Position numbers and translations under genes: made by a program | Shown: piece after piece, positions 21,362-32,037 of the stretch | Layout: every line of letters starts with the position of its first letter | Position numbering within the stretch: position 1 is the stretch's first letter | Notes under the pieces: generated by a model | The model's input: the letters and a program-made list of their open reading frames with translations, nothing else | Told to the model about the DNA's origin: nothing | Databases searched by the model: none | Source: Ophiodon elongatus | Lineage: Eukaryota > Chordata > Actinopteri > Perciformes > Hexagrammidae | Direction of reading: 5' to 3' | Length of the DNA stretch: 64,000 nucleotides | Assembly: GCA_016806645.1 (NCBI GenBank) | Contig: JACSYO010000075.1 | Coordinates: 497,001-561,000 of the forward strand

Positions 21362-23724
21362 TTGGGAGGAACGGCTTGCCTGATCTGAACCCGAGTGGTG
21401 TCTCGCTGTTGGACTTCTGTGCTAGCCACGGTTTGTCCATAACGAACACCATGTTCGAACATAGGGTGGCTCATAATTGTACCTGGTACCAGAACACCTT
21501 AGGCCGTAGATCAATGATCGACTTTGTAATCGTTTCATCTGATCTGCGGCCGTATGTCTTGGACACTCGGGTGAAGAGAGGAGCAGAGCTGTCAACTGAT
21601 GACCACCTGGTGGTGAGTTGGATCAGATGGCAGGGGAATCGGCTGGAGAGACCCGGCAAGCCCAAACGTGTAGTGAGGGTGAACTGGGAACGTCTGGCGG
21701 AGGATCCTGGCCGGGAGGTCTTCAACTCCCACCTCCGGAAGAACTTCTCACACATCCCAAGGGAGGCTGGGGACATGGAATCCGAGTGGACCATGTTCAA
21801 AGCCTCTATTGTGGACGCGGCCGCTAGGACCTGTGGTCGGAAGGTCACCGGTGCCTGTCGTGGCGGTAACCCGAGAACCCAGTGGTGGACACCGGGGGTG
21901 AGGGAAGCCGTCAAACTGAAGAAGGAGGCCTTTCGGGCCTGGTTGGCTCGGGGGTCTCCTGAAACAGCTGAGAGGTACCGGCAGGCCAAAAGGGCTGCAG
22001 CTGCGGTGGTCGCGGACGCTAAAACTCGGGCATGGGAGGAGTTGGGGGAGGCCATGGAGAAGGACTTTCGGTTGGCCTCAAGGAAGTTCTGGCAAACCAT
22101 CCGACGGCTCAGGAAGGGAAAGCAGGGCTTACCCCAGGCTGTGCTCAGCACGGGGGGGGAACTGCTGACCCGGACAGGGGACATCGTCGGGCGGTGGAAA
22201 GAGCACTTTGAGGAACTCCTAAACCCGGCAAACATGTCCTCTAGAGAGGAGGCAGCGCCTGACGACTTGGGGGGGGTCGAATCCATATCCTTGGCAGAGG
22301 CCACTAAGGTAGTCAATAAGCTCCTTGGTGGCAAGGCGCCGGGGGTGGATGAGATTCGCCCTGAGATGCTGAAGGCGCTGGACATTGTTGGGCTGTCTTG
22401 GCTGACACGCCTTTTCAATGTCGCATGGGGGTCGGGAACAGTGCCCATGGACTGGCAGACCGGGGTGGTGGTTCCCATTTTCAAAAAGGGGGACAGGAGA
22501 GTGTGCTCGAATTATCGGGGTATCACACTACTCAGCCTCCCGGGGAAAGTGTATGCCAGGGTGCTGGAAAGGAGGCTCCGACCGATTGTCGAACCTCGGA
22601 TTCCAGAGGAGCAGTGCGGATTCCGTCCCGGTCGTGGAACAGTGGACCAGCTCTTTACCCTCGCAAGACTACTGTAGGGGCTCTGGGAGTTTGCCCAACC
22701 AGTCTACATGTGTTTTGTGGACTTGGAGAAAGCCTTCGACCGGGTCCCTCGGGGTTTTTTGTGGGGGGTGCTGCGGGAGTATGGGGTGCCGGACCCGTTA
22801 CAACGGGCCATCCGATCTCTGTACGACTGCAGTAGGAGCTGTGTTCGTATTCTTGGCAATAAGTCAGACGCGTTCCCGGTGGGTGTTGGCCTCCGCCAGG
22901 GCTGCCCTTTATCACTGGTCCTGTTCGTGACTTTCATGGACAGGATATCTAGGCGCAGCCGGGGGGAGGAGAACGTCGGGTTCGGGGGTCTCAGGATCGC
23001 CTCTCTGCTGTTCGCAGATGATGTGGTCCTGTTAGCCTCTTCGGACCATGACCTCCAGCATTCACTGGGGCGATTTGCAGCCGAGTGTGACGCGGCGGGG
23101 ATGAGGGTAAGCACATCCAAATCCGAGGCCATGGTGCTCTGCCGGAAACCGGTGGATTGCTCCCTCCGGGTGGGGACGCAGTGCCTGCCGCAAGCGAAGA
23201 AGTTCAAGTATCTCGGGGTCTTGTTCACGAGTGAGGGTAAGATGGAGCGGGAGATCGACCGGCGGATCGGTGCGGCTGCAGCAGTACAACAGGTGCTGCA
23301 CCGGACCGTCTTGGTGAAGAGGGAGCTGAGCCGGAAGGCAAAGCTCTCAATTTACTGGGCGGTCTACGTTCCGACCCTCACCTATGGTCACGAACTCTGG
23401 GTCGTGACCGAAAGAACGAGGTCTTGGATACAAGCGGCCGAAATGAGTTTTCTCCGTAGGGTGGCCGGGCTCAGCCTTAGAGATAGGGTAAGGAGCTCGG
23501 ACATCCGGAGGGAACTTGGAGTTGAGGCGCTACTCCTTCGTATCGAAAGGAGTCAGCTGAGGTGGTTCGGGCATCTGATCAGGATGCCTCCTGGACGCCT
23601 CCCGTTAGAGGTTTTCCAGGCACGCCCAACTGGTAGGAGGCCCCGGGAAAGACCCAGGACACGCTGGAGGGATTATATCTCCCAGCTGGCCTGGGAACGC
23701 CTCGGGATCCCCGACCCCGGATAA
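21358..23724 (+). pseudogene. Rex3 ORF, endonuclease end plus reverse transcriptase
   Basis: Continues the same protein after the frameshift. It starts with the endonuclease C-terminus (TWYQNTLGRRSMIDFVIVSS, then STDDHLVVSW). After a linker rich in Arg/Lys/Ala comes a reverse transcriptase with KAPGVDEIRPEMLK, NYRGITLLSLPGKVYARVLE, EEQCGFRPGRGTVDQLFTL, FVDLEKAFDRVPR, LRQGCPLSLVLF and the catalytic LLFADDVVLL (FADD at 23011-23022). The C-terminal region has KFKYLGVLFTSEG and YGHELWVVTERTRSW. A TAG at 22675-22677 interrupts the frame just before the palm motifs, but the frame continues unchanged to 23724. The element is therefore inactive through one frameshift and one nonsense codon. Confidence 0.9.
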
Positions 23725-23746
23725 GCGGAGGATAATGGATGGATGG

Positions 23747-25312
23747 ATAATAGAAAAAGTGTTTTTTCAACAGCTGAACAACTTCTTAGCCGTAAATAAC
23801 TGTTTTGATGTCTTCCAGTCCAGCTTTCGACAGCACCACAGTACTATATATATATATATATATATAAATACCACAGTACTGAAACTGCTCTTGTTAAGGC
23901 TTTCAACGACATCAACTTAAACACATACAGTGGCAGAATCTCAGTCTTAGTATTACTGGATCTCAGTGCTGCATTCGACACGGTCGACCATGACATACTA
24001 CTAGACAGACTAAAAGTCTGGGTAGGACTCTCTGGGCAGCACTTAACTGATTTGAATCCTACTTGAAGGACCGAGAATACTTTGTGTCTGTAGCTAATTA
24101 CACATCAGAGCTGACTAGGATGACATGTGGTGTTCCCCAAGGTTCAATACTGGGGCCTCTTCTGTTCAACATCTACATGCATCCACTGGCTCAAATTATG
24201 GAAAACAACAAAGTGTGTTATCATAATTATGCAGACGACACACAAATCTACATAACTATATCACCAGGGGACTATAATCCCATACAAGGGCTGAGTAAAT
24301 GCATTGAACAAATCAACAACTGGATGTGCCAGAATTTCCTTCAATTAAATAAAGATAAAACAGAAGTAATAGTTTTTGGTAGCAAGGATGAACGATTGAA
24401 AGTCAGCGCTCAGCTTCAATCACTGATGTTAAAAACCACAAACCAAGCCAGAAATCTAGGTGTAGTTATGGATTCAGAACTCAACCTGGACAGCCATATC
24501 AAGACAATTACAAAATCAGCCTACTATCACCTGAAGAATATAGCAAGGATTAGAGGACTTAGGTCTCAACAGGATTTGGAAAAACTTGTCCACGCTTTTA
24601 TCTTCAGTAGACTGGACTACTGTAACGGTGTGTTCACAGGTCTCTGTAAAAAGTCAGTCAGAAAGCTGCAGCTGATTCAGAACGCTGCAGCTCGAGTCCT
24701 CACTAAGACCAAGAACGTGGATCACATCACTCCAGTTCCAGAGGTCTTTGCACTGGCTTCCTGTCCAACAAATAATTTACTTTAAAATCCTGCTGTTGGT
24801 TTATAAAGCACTGAATGGTTTAGGGCCTAAATACATTTCTGATATGCTGCTACCTTATGAACCATCCCGACCCCTCAGGTTGTCTGGGACTGGTCTAGTT
24901 TCTGTTCCAAGAGTCAGAACTAAACATGGAGAAGCAGCGTTCAGTTTTTCTGCTCCACATATCTGGAACAAGGTCGCAGGTCTGCTCCTTTAAATCCAGA
25001 TTGAAGACTCTTCTGTTTGCTGTTGCCTTTAATTGAACCAGATTCAAGGATCTTAATCAATTTCTGCATCTCATTACTGTATTTTATTTCATAAACTGCA
25101 TTGCAACTTTTATTCTATTTTTTTTTTTTAGCTTTTTAATGTTTTACTGACTGTTTTTAATGTTTAAATGAATGTTCTAAATTGTTTTTAAATCTTCTTT
25201 TCTTTTGCATTATGTTTTGATGCTTTTAATGGTTTTATGTGAAGCACTTTGAATTGCCTTGTTGTTGAAATGTGCTATACAAATAAACTTGCCTTGCCTT
25301 GCCTTGCCTATT
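23747..25312 (+). pseudogene. L2-type LINE, 3' segment of the RT ORF and 3' UTR
   Basis: Resumes the L2 reading frame after the Rex3 insertion. RT motifs follow in order: VLLDLSAAFDTVDHDILLDR, TCGVPQGSILGPLLFN, and the catalytic NYADDTQIYIT (YADD at 24228-24239). Next are NLGVVMDSELNLDSHIKTIT, FSRLDYCNGVF and PSRPLRLSGTGLVSVPRVRT, the C-terminal block of L2/CR1 ORF2. The frame shifts at least four times: the 35-bp TA insertion (23846-23880), one base missing near 24030, one extra base near 24740, and a loss near 24975. The 3' UTR ends GTGCTATACAAATAAACTTG followed by a TTGCC repeat tail at 25290-25312. A second copy of this tail lies at 47900-48180 on the other strand. Confidence 0.88.
23835..23880. 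repeat. (TA)n tract flanked by an 11-bp direct repeat
   Basis: ACCACAGTACT (23835-23845) is repeated exactly at 23870-23880 around a 24-nt TA tract. The surrounding L2 frame needs only one copy, and the net gain is 35 bp. The pattern resembles an insertion with target duplication. Confidence 0.85.
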
Positions 25313-25329
25313 CAGCTTCCCAACTCGCC

Positions 25330-25860
25330 ACACACAGATGCTTGGTTATGACCCCTTGGCGTCAAATAGGTCAAGGCAACTAAACTACTTGGTGTGGTTT
25401 ATAATAAGATGATGATTTGGGTAAAATAATACCCATGTTCGCCAACCCATTTTCACTCCAAGGCGTCATATACTGCAGCTTGGTCAGTGCTTCTGAGCTT
25501 CAAACAATGATGCTCTGCATACGCCTCGACCATCAGTGGAGGACGTGTCAGGGACGGCGTGCCGATAAACGCTCGTTACGTGCAGACTGTCTTTTCAAAA
25601 TAAATGTCTGTCTTCACAGGAAGTTAGTTTTAGGTAACAATACCACTTACACTTGCGGGGTTTAGAAAGGGAGAGTGGGGTCGACATTAACTTCACTTGC
25701 TAACAACTCACATGACTAGAGAGTGACAAGCGGGTCACGTGACTAGCGACTGACATCACAAAATGTCCACATTTACTTTTAGAGTTCACCCTGGACACAA
25801 ACAGTGGTCTCCTAGATGAAAGTCCTGTGTTTGTTTGATCCGTCCACCTCCCCTCTAGCC
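25330..25860 (+). mobile_element. Dispersed repeat, 'ACTACTTGG' family, copy 2
   Basis: Ordered family blocks: CAAGGCAACTAAACTACTTG, GATTTGGGTAAAATAATACC, GGGACGGCGTGCCGATAAAC, TCTTTTCAAAATAAATGTCT, CTTCACAGGAAGTTAGTTTT, CCTAGATGAAAGTCCTGTGT, then CCGTCCACCTCCCCT. It begins a few bases after the L2 tail. No ORF is conserved. Confidence 0.6.
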
Positions 25861-26344
25861 AGCGCTGTGTGGGCCATCTGTCAGTTACTCTCTGCAGGTG
25901 TGTTGACATTGGAGTTAGTAGCAAGCCCACTGCTTTGCATACACTTGCTGAAGGGTGCATATATGCGTCGGTGTCAGATACCAAGGAGCACTTGAAACAA
26001 GCTGCAGTTTTTGATTCATTAGGAGTGAGAATGGGTAGTGTGCATCGGCATCAGACACGGAGGGCGGTGACAAAACATCGGTACTTGACATCCTGGGAAT
26101 GAGACCGGGCTGACTGCAACATTATCAAATAACTTTCTGGCTATTGTGTTAAACTTTATCTCTGTGCAAGATGTTTCAATGCATATTGTGTTGACCAGAT
26201 GTGATTTTGTTCAATATATTTATGTACATTTAAGATGTTTCCCCCTCTTCAGTGAGAGCTCATTATAATTCCCCAAAGGAATATCATAGAAATATACACT
26301 GACTACACACAGAGGAATATGAGGACCATTGCAGCCATTTTAAC

Positions 26345-26648
26345 CACTGTGGGTCAGTGGTAGAGCAGGGTCGTCTGTAAATCAGAGGATCGATGGTTCG
26401 ATCCCCGGCTCCGCTAATCCATGTCAATGTGTCCTTGGGCAAGACACTTAATTGCTCTCGCAGGCTGTTCCTGCAGTGTATGAATGATTATTTATAGTCC
26501 TGATGGGCAGGTGGCTCCTTGCATGATAGCCCCTGCTATGCGCATATGAATGTGTGAATAGCTGAATGATGTCATGTAGTGTTAAAGCGCTTTGAGTGGT
26601 TGCAAAGACTAGAAAAGTGCTACACAAGTACAAGTCCATTTACCATTT
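26345..26648 (+). mobile_element. tRNA-derived SINE with L2-like tail, copy 4 (full length)
   Basis: The tRNA-like head has GGTCAGTGGTAGAGCAGG and a clear B box GGTTCGATCCC (26395-26405), the RNA polymerase III internal promoter signals. The body includes GTGTCCTTGGGCAAGACACT and TGATGGGCAGGTGGCTCCTT. The tail AAAGCGCTTTGAGTGGTTGC followed by AGTGCTACACAAGTACAAGT resembles the L2 LINE end, consistent with use of L2 machinery. Confidence 0.88.
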
Positions 26649-26918
26649 AATGGCCTCAGGCGAGAAAAGAGAAGGAAACTATAAAAGAAAGCAAATTTAG
26701 GAGGATTATGCAATATTACAATATTTCCCATTAAGTAGCCCCTACAGCAGGGGGGTCATTCAGCGGGCTGCAGGGGCTCCACCTGTTAAACCACTGTAGC
26801 GTCACTTTTATTTTCCTTTGCACATAACAGCACAACAGAAGAAGAAAAAAATGACACTCTTAGTGCCTGCGGTATGAAAATGTCTCTACATTAATCATTG
26901 CAAAAAACAATTCATGTC
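26649..26918 (+). repeat. Inverted duplicate flank, partner of 11136-11398
   Basis: Runs from AATGGCCTCAGGCGAGAAAA through TAGCCCCTACAGCAGGGGGG and ACTGTAGCGTCACTTTTATT to CAAAAAACAATTCATGTC. This is the reverse complement of 11136-11398 with scattered substitutions and small indels. Confidence 0.85.
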
Positions 26919-27194
26919 CCTGTCTTTTGTGAAGTTCCTCTAGGATCTGCTCCAGTCTCCTAAAAAGCAAAATAAGTCATTTCAACTGAATTCCATTTCT
27001 TCATAAATATTTGTGGTTCTGTATTTATACCTGTACCTTTCCTGAAATCTTTTCTTTATCACCAACAGATTATTGAATTCTGCAGACTAAAACCCATACA
27101 ACTGAATGTGTGGACATCTGTCCGAATTCATTGTGGGATCCTGATCTGAAGTGAAATATATACTTGTGTACAATGTACGTCACTACATGTCTGA

Positions 27195-27560
27195 AAGTAA
27201 GTTAAAAAACATAAAGGAATAGTTAAACATTTTGGAATTATGATTTTCTTTTTGCTCTCTTTCTACAACTGAGATGATAACTTTGATATCAATCTCATGT
27301 CTGCACATGAAGTATAGTTGGAGTTGGTATGTGCTTAGCCTAGCTTAGCATAAAGAGGAAACAGCGACCCTGGCTTTAGCTAATTTAAAAAAAAAAAAAA
27401 TGAAGCCCATCATCAGCACTGCAGCTCGCTAATCACCCTACAGTATCCCGGTTGTGACACAAACACAAATATAAAATCAACAATTTATTTTTATATGCAA
27501 GGGAACTATTCCGTGATTAATAACCGTTTACAACAACAGAACGCAGGTTGCTGGATATGT
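27195..27560 (+). mobile_element. Dispersed fish repeat fragment
   Basis: GGAATAGTTAAACATTTTGG, a TCAATCTCATGTCTGCACAT block, and GCCTAGCTTAGCATAAAGAG followed by GAAACAGCG are the characteristic phrases of a very common teleost interspersed repeat. Its class is unknown to me. Confidence 0.5.
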
Positions 27561-27891
27561 TCTATGGTTAAATCTCTGTAGCGGTGCGACGGTCTCAAAC
27601 CCGCTGAACTCCCTGTGACGACAAGACTCTGGGAAACTGCTCAACGTCACTGCAGAGCTCCAAAGTGATTGGCACAAATAAAATGCCATTTATCATATGA
27701 GGTTATCCATTTTGAAAGTCCTGAAATTGCTTGTGCATATTTGTCCTTTGACTTCCAAGTTTGAGGAACTATATAAGACATGCATATGTTTTGTGCCTAT
27801 AGCTCTCCAGTCGTTTTCCGTGCTGGGAGTGTAGCCGTGCTCCTCGTCCACAGAGCTGTGGTTGAGCTGCTGGACTGGATGATTGTATAAA

Positions 27892-27978
27892 TGGAGGGAG
27901 GGAGGGAGGGAGGAGCTGGAGGAGACACCTTTTATGGCTAGCCAGCCATAAATAGCAGCAGCAAAAAACATGCATATT

Positions 27979-28044
<66 letters not shown>

Positions 28045-28046
28045 CA
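27892..28046. repeat. (GGGA)n and (TA)n tracts
   Basis: A GGGA tract at 27892-27914 and a TA tract of about 70 bp at 27976-28046 interrupted by TGTA and CATA. The sequence between them is ordinary. Confidence 0.9.
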
Positions 28047-28392
28047 CATGCAATTATCTATAATTGGTGATGGAAGCAGCAGAGAAGGCACACGGTTTTA
28101 TGGGTGAGCATTGGCAAAATGCTAATGCCCGAGTGTCACAGATTAGTCTCACTTACAACAGGGGAAACAAGATAATAGAATTAGAATTTCAACCAAACAG
28201 TGGTTTTCTTTTGCACAGAATCACGACCATGAGATCAGCAAGCTCTATTGACAGGCGAGCAGCAGGGACAACGACAGGCGGGAAGCTTTTGTTCCTGTAT
28301 TAACAGCTTTTTCAGCTCCAGTTACAAATCCCAAACTGTAATCAGCGAGTCCTTTTTTAATGGTGGCATGTGCACTCACACATATACATACT

Positions 28393-28394
<2 letters not shown>

Positions 28395-28478
<84 letters not shown>
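28395..28478. repeat. (CA)n microsatellite
   Basis: An uninterrupted CA tract of about 84 bp, one of the longest in the window. Confidence 0.97.
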
Positions 28479-28479
<1 letters not shown>

Positions 28480-29747
28480 GTGTTACAACCTTGTCCCATC
28501 AAGCAAATTACATGGCTCTCTGTTCACCCCCAGAGGTCGTTCAACCTCACGGCCTGTCGGGCAACAAGCTGCTCTGCTAATCAGCGGAGAGCCTCCTCTC
28601 TCCAGGGAGAGGCATATGGCGAGCAGCACTGTGACATCACAACAAATAACAACCGCTGTGACGTCACGATAGAGGCTCTGCAGTGGTGCCATGAATCTCT
28701 TTGTGGCCATGTGTGGCTCCACTGTGGAGGTCTACCGCCAGACTGGCTGTGAGGTCCATATATGCAACTACAGGGCTGGATATGATAATCAGCCAGCAAG
28801 CTACAGTTAGCTGCTGCGTCGTGTAGCTCCGGGTGGCCCGTGCGTTTAGATTGGCCCATGCGACGCTACCTTTGTTTGATGGTTGGTCAAAGGTCATCAT
28901 ATGCAGGGCATTTAAATTCCATGTGTTGTGCTTTATAGATGGATATATTGATTTTATTTTTGCCAGGAAGGGAGAGAGCAGGCTGGCAAGCGGAAGAGAG
29001 AACAATCTGAGTTCAGGTAAAGGGTCAAGGGTACAATAGAATATGTTGGGCAGGAAATCAGGCCAGCTCAGCAATAAGAGAGCTACACATAAAACGTAGA
29101 ATATAAGAAGAAAAAAAAGACGATGAGGTATCTATTCATGATACTTTGAGTGTTAAGATAATCATAATACATTTTAAATGAATATGGAATATGAAAGCAC
29201 CTAGTTATGTGTAGCCAATCATTTTTCATTTGCAGTGACATTATTCTTCAAGGATCAGAGAAATAGAAAAGAATATTTTATGAAATCAGGATGTCGAAAA
29301 TGAATAAGTCTGCAAAAGAACATAATTCAGTGGTGCTCAGTCTTTCTGTATTGGTAAAAAAAACACTTCTTATCAGGCACAAATCTCACCATTGTGTAGC
29401 TTATTGTTCACACAAATGTTATCTTCACCTCTTCCGAGAAAGTGCAGGCTAGATCCGCTTCATCATGAACATTCTAACCAGCAGAGTTATTTGGGCTTGT
29501 GCTAATGAGCCATAACTATTCCATAAGCACCTATCAATTGTAAAAGATACAAGTCAACTAAAATCTCAAATCACATTCCGCTAAATATTTCATCTTCTCT
29601 TCAGAGGGCAGAGGAGAGGGCCGGATGCTACTGACACACGTGGCCAAATCCAAGGAAACATCTCATCGCATCAAAGAATTGCAGAACAGAGTATCAATAC
29701 TTTTCAATAATATCTTCTAATATCTTTCTCACCATCTCTCCAGCATG
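28479..29747. other. No recognisable gene or element
   Basis: Ordinary composition. Several short overlapping open frames at 28480-29070 on both strands have no domain character. Confidence 0.4.
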
Positions 29748-29922
29748 GATAGCTGTCTTATTGAAAGCTGTCTCATTGATAGCTGTCTTATTGAAAGCTG
29801 TCTCATTGATAGTTGTCTTATTGATAGCTGTCTTATTGATAGTTGTCTTATTGATAGCTGTCTTATTGATAGTTGTCTTATTGATAGCTGTCTTATTGAT
29901 AGCTGTCTTATTGATAGCTGTC
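29748..29922. repeat. 15-bp minisatellite, about 12 copies
   Basis: Unit ATAGCTGTCTTATTG. C/T variants in the AGCTGTC/AGTTGTC position alternate over much of the array, giving a 30-bp higher-order period. Early units carry GAAAGC in place of GATAGC. Frames stay open because 15 is divisible by three. Confidence 0.95.
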
Positions 29923-31835
29923 AGTTTCAAGCGGTTTCACGTCATTCACATGACACTGGATTTAGCTATCAGTGCGTTTTACAAGCTTGGGACCTAATGA
30001 TTTAAATAAAGACTATTCAAGTGTTCGTACTGGGAAGTTAATTTACCGCTGATTGATGTAAAAAATAATTATTGAGAGAGGTCATTTTGGGCCAAATGGC
30101 TCACCTACCCAGAAGTTCTAGGTACACAGTTTGGCCACTTTGTCAAATTTTCAAATTTGGCTTCAAAGCCCGCCGCTGGTCCTGGGCGCTTGGAACAAAA
30201 AAATCAGGTGCAAGATCATAAGCACGCATCCAGAGGAAACTACTGAAATGGCGAACTCAGCGCCGCCAAAAAACTGAAATATGAATGAAATATTAAATAT
30301 TACAATATGAAGTGTAAATACATATCAGAGAGTCAAGCTGTAAATTATTATTTGGCAGAAACAGAATAAGTAGTGATAATTTAATTGAAATACAAATCTA
30401 GAAAGGATATTAACAACATCTGACATGATGCGGGCCTCATAAGATGGGTCTTGCTTTACTCCTGACTCTTAAGGCTCTGTTTTGAAGAGGTCTCAAATTC
30501 AAGTTTAAAGACATCCTTTTACAGTCTTTCAGTCATTTTGTGTGTTATAACTGCGCATTCTTTGCCTTTTTGAGTGTCATTTCACGCCATGGCAATATTA
30601 GACGCCAGTGCTTTCAGGTCAGGTGACGTCATATAAAGAATGAGAAAGATACATGTTTTATTGCAAACCAAGATCTTTTCCTTATCCTTACCGAGAAGTT
30701 TTGTTTGGGAATGAGAGCCGGCATTGATTGACACGTGAAAATGTTGTTAAAAGCGGGATGCTATTTATACACCTTCCCATGAGATAACGCTGTTATTGTT
30801 CTTATGTGTGTTCAGGTGGTATTCATAGGAAGACTGTATACAGTACATAGCTTATTTTTGCCTGTGGTCCTAGATCTGTGCCAACACCCCTTGCTATGAT
30901 GTAGTATCGCTTAATTTAAGTAGTTAAACGGTCGGTGAAATGAATTAATGTGCTTAGATCACTATAGGATCTGCCCTTGCTTCTGTGTGTTGTAAATTTT
31001 GCACAGTTTGGCAACAAAGCTGTAAAATGTTCCTCTTGATTTAAGAAATGGATCATTCAAATGCATAGAATTTCTTGTACCCATACTTTTGGCCATCCAT
31101 CCTCTTTTTTTCCTTTCATTTTAGCTCTCTTCTCAGTAAAACAGAAAAAGTGTGTTAAAAAGCTGAATGAAAAGCTCCTTAGAGGGCACAGGGTGGGTGA
31201 ATTTAGTAACTTACACTCCTTGGCATATGTAACAGTGGACTTATTTCTAAATTACTAATTTCATTTCAAATGAAGTTTCCTGACACACAGTGAGCTGTCT
31301 TAAGATAAAGTTTTTGCTGAAATCCAATCAACGTAATCAGTGTAAATGTGCCAGGGTTACCTCATGCTAATGGTCTTTGTAACGACCTTGGCATGTGCGT
31401 TGCTTGCCTAATATTCACTGTGCAACAACGAAACCACTGACACGGAGGATGCAATCATCTGCAATCATTTTAATGCAATTATTTGAATGGATTTGTACAT
31501 ATTTATAAATGGTGATGATGTTGCTGTCCTCAACAAATGTTATATTTAGCTGCCTGGCAAGGCGGTGAGTACAGCTTTGACTGGTGAAAAGATTTCACCT
31601 TCCTTTCATAAAACTCCTGCAAATGACTCTGCTGATGAATAAATAGTCATTGAAAAGCTGTTTGGAATAATAGTTATTATATTATATTAACAAATGCAAT
31701 TACAAGCATGCATCAGAAGAACAGACTTATTATAAACAGAACAGGGAAGTTGAAAAATGTGTTTACATTTTTTTTTTATGATAGAAAGACCACAGTAAGG
31801 CTCTGAGGTGCCAAATTCACGGGTAAACCCAATAA
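29923..31835. other. Repeat-poor AT-rich stretch
   Basis: No gene, SINE or LINE recognised. Low in simple repeats compared with the rest of the window. Confidence 0.4.
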
Positions 31836-32037
31836 CTGTATATAAGAAGTGGACGTAGTCACCGTGACGTCACCCATTGGTCGCCATCTTGGTCATTGGC
31901 CGTTGCCGTTTAGTTGCTGTATTGAAGAAGACTTGAAACTAGAGATTGAGACATAAACTCATGTTTACAATGTTTACTGAGGGAATAAATCAAGAGAGAA
32001 GTAGAGTCATTTTCTATAGACTTCTTTTTGCAAAAGT
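31836..32037 (+). mobile_element. CTCF-motif dispersed repeat, copy D (internal deletion)
   Basis: Starts with the outer terminus ACTGTATATAAGAAGTGGAC, then GTCACCGTGACGTCACCCAT, and jumps to TGCTGTATTGAAGAAGACTT and ATTTTCTATAGACTTCTTTT. The GCCCCCTGGTGG motif region is missing in this copy. Confidence 0.8.

Larger units (their letters stand above)
20473..23746 (+). mobile_element. Rex3-type LINE (RTE clade), near full length, nested in L2
   Basis: A 3.27-kb element with a 5' end (CGCTACCTTAACGTGGTGGA), endonuclease and reverse transcriptase ORFs, and a 3' end AGCGGAGGATAATGGATGGA with a short GGAT tail, as in RTE elements. The stretches at 22453-22472 and 22897-22917 match, with one difference, the degenerate primers I recall being used to amplify Rex3 from fishes. 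GC content and codon use are clearly higher in GC than in the flanking L2. Only two obvious lesions break the ORF, which suggests a fairly recent insertion. Confidence 0.88.

Noticed and set aside
21471..22484. 337-codon minus-strand open frame
   Set aside because: It is antisense to the Rex3 endonuclease and reverse transcriptase, which shows clear family motifs on the plus strand. The antisense frame is open because of high GC.
27841..28053. Tyr/Ile-rich minus-strand frame over the TA tract
   Set aside because: It is a translation of the TA microsatellite.
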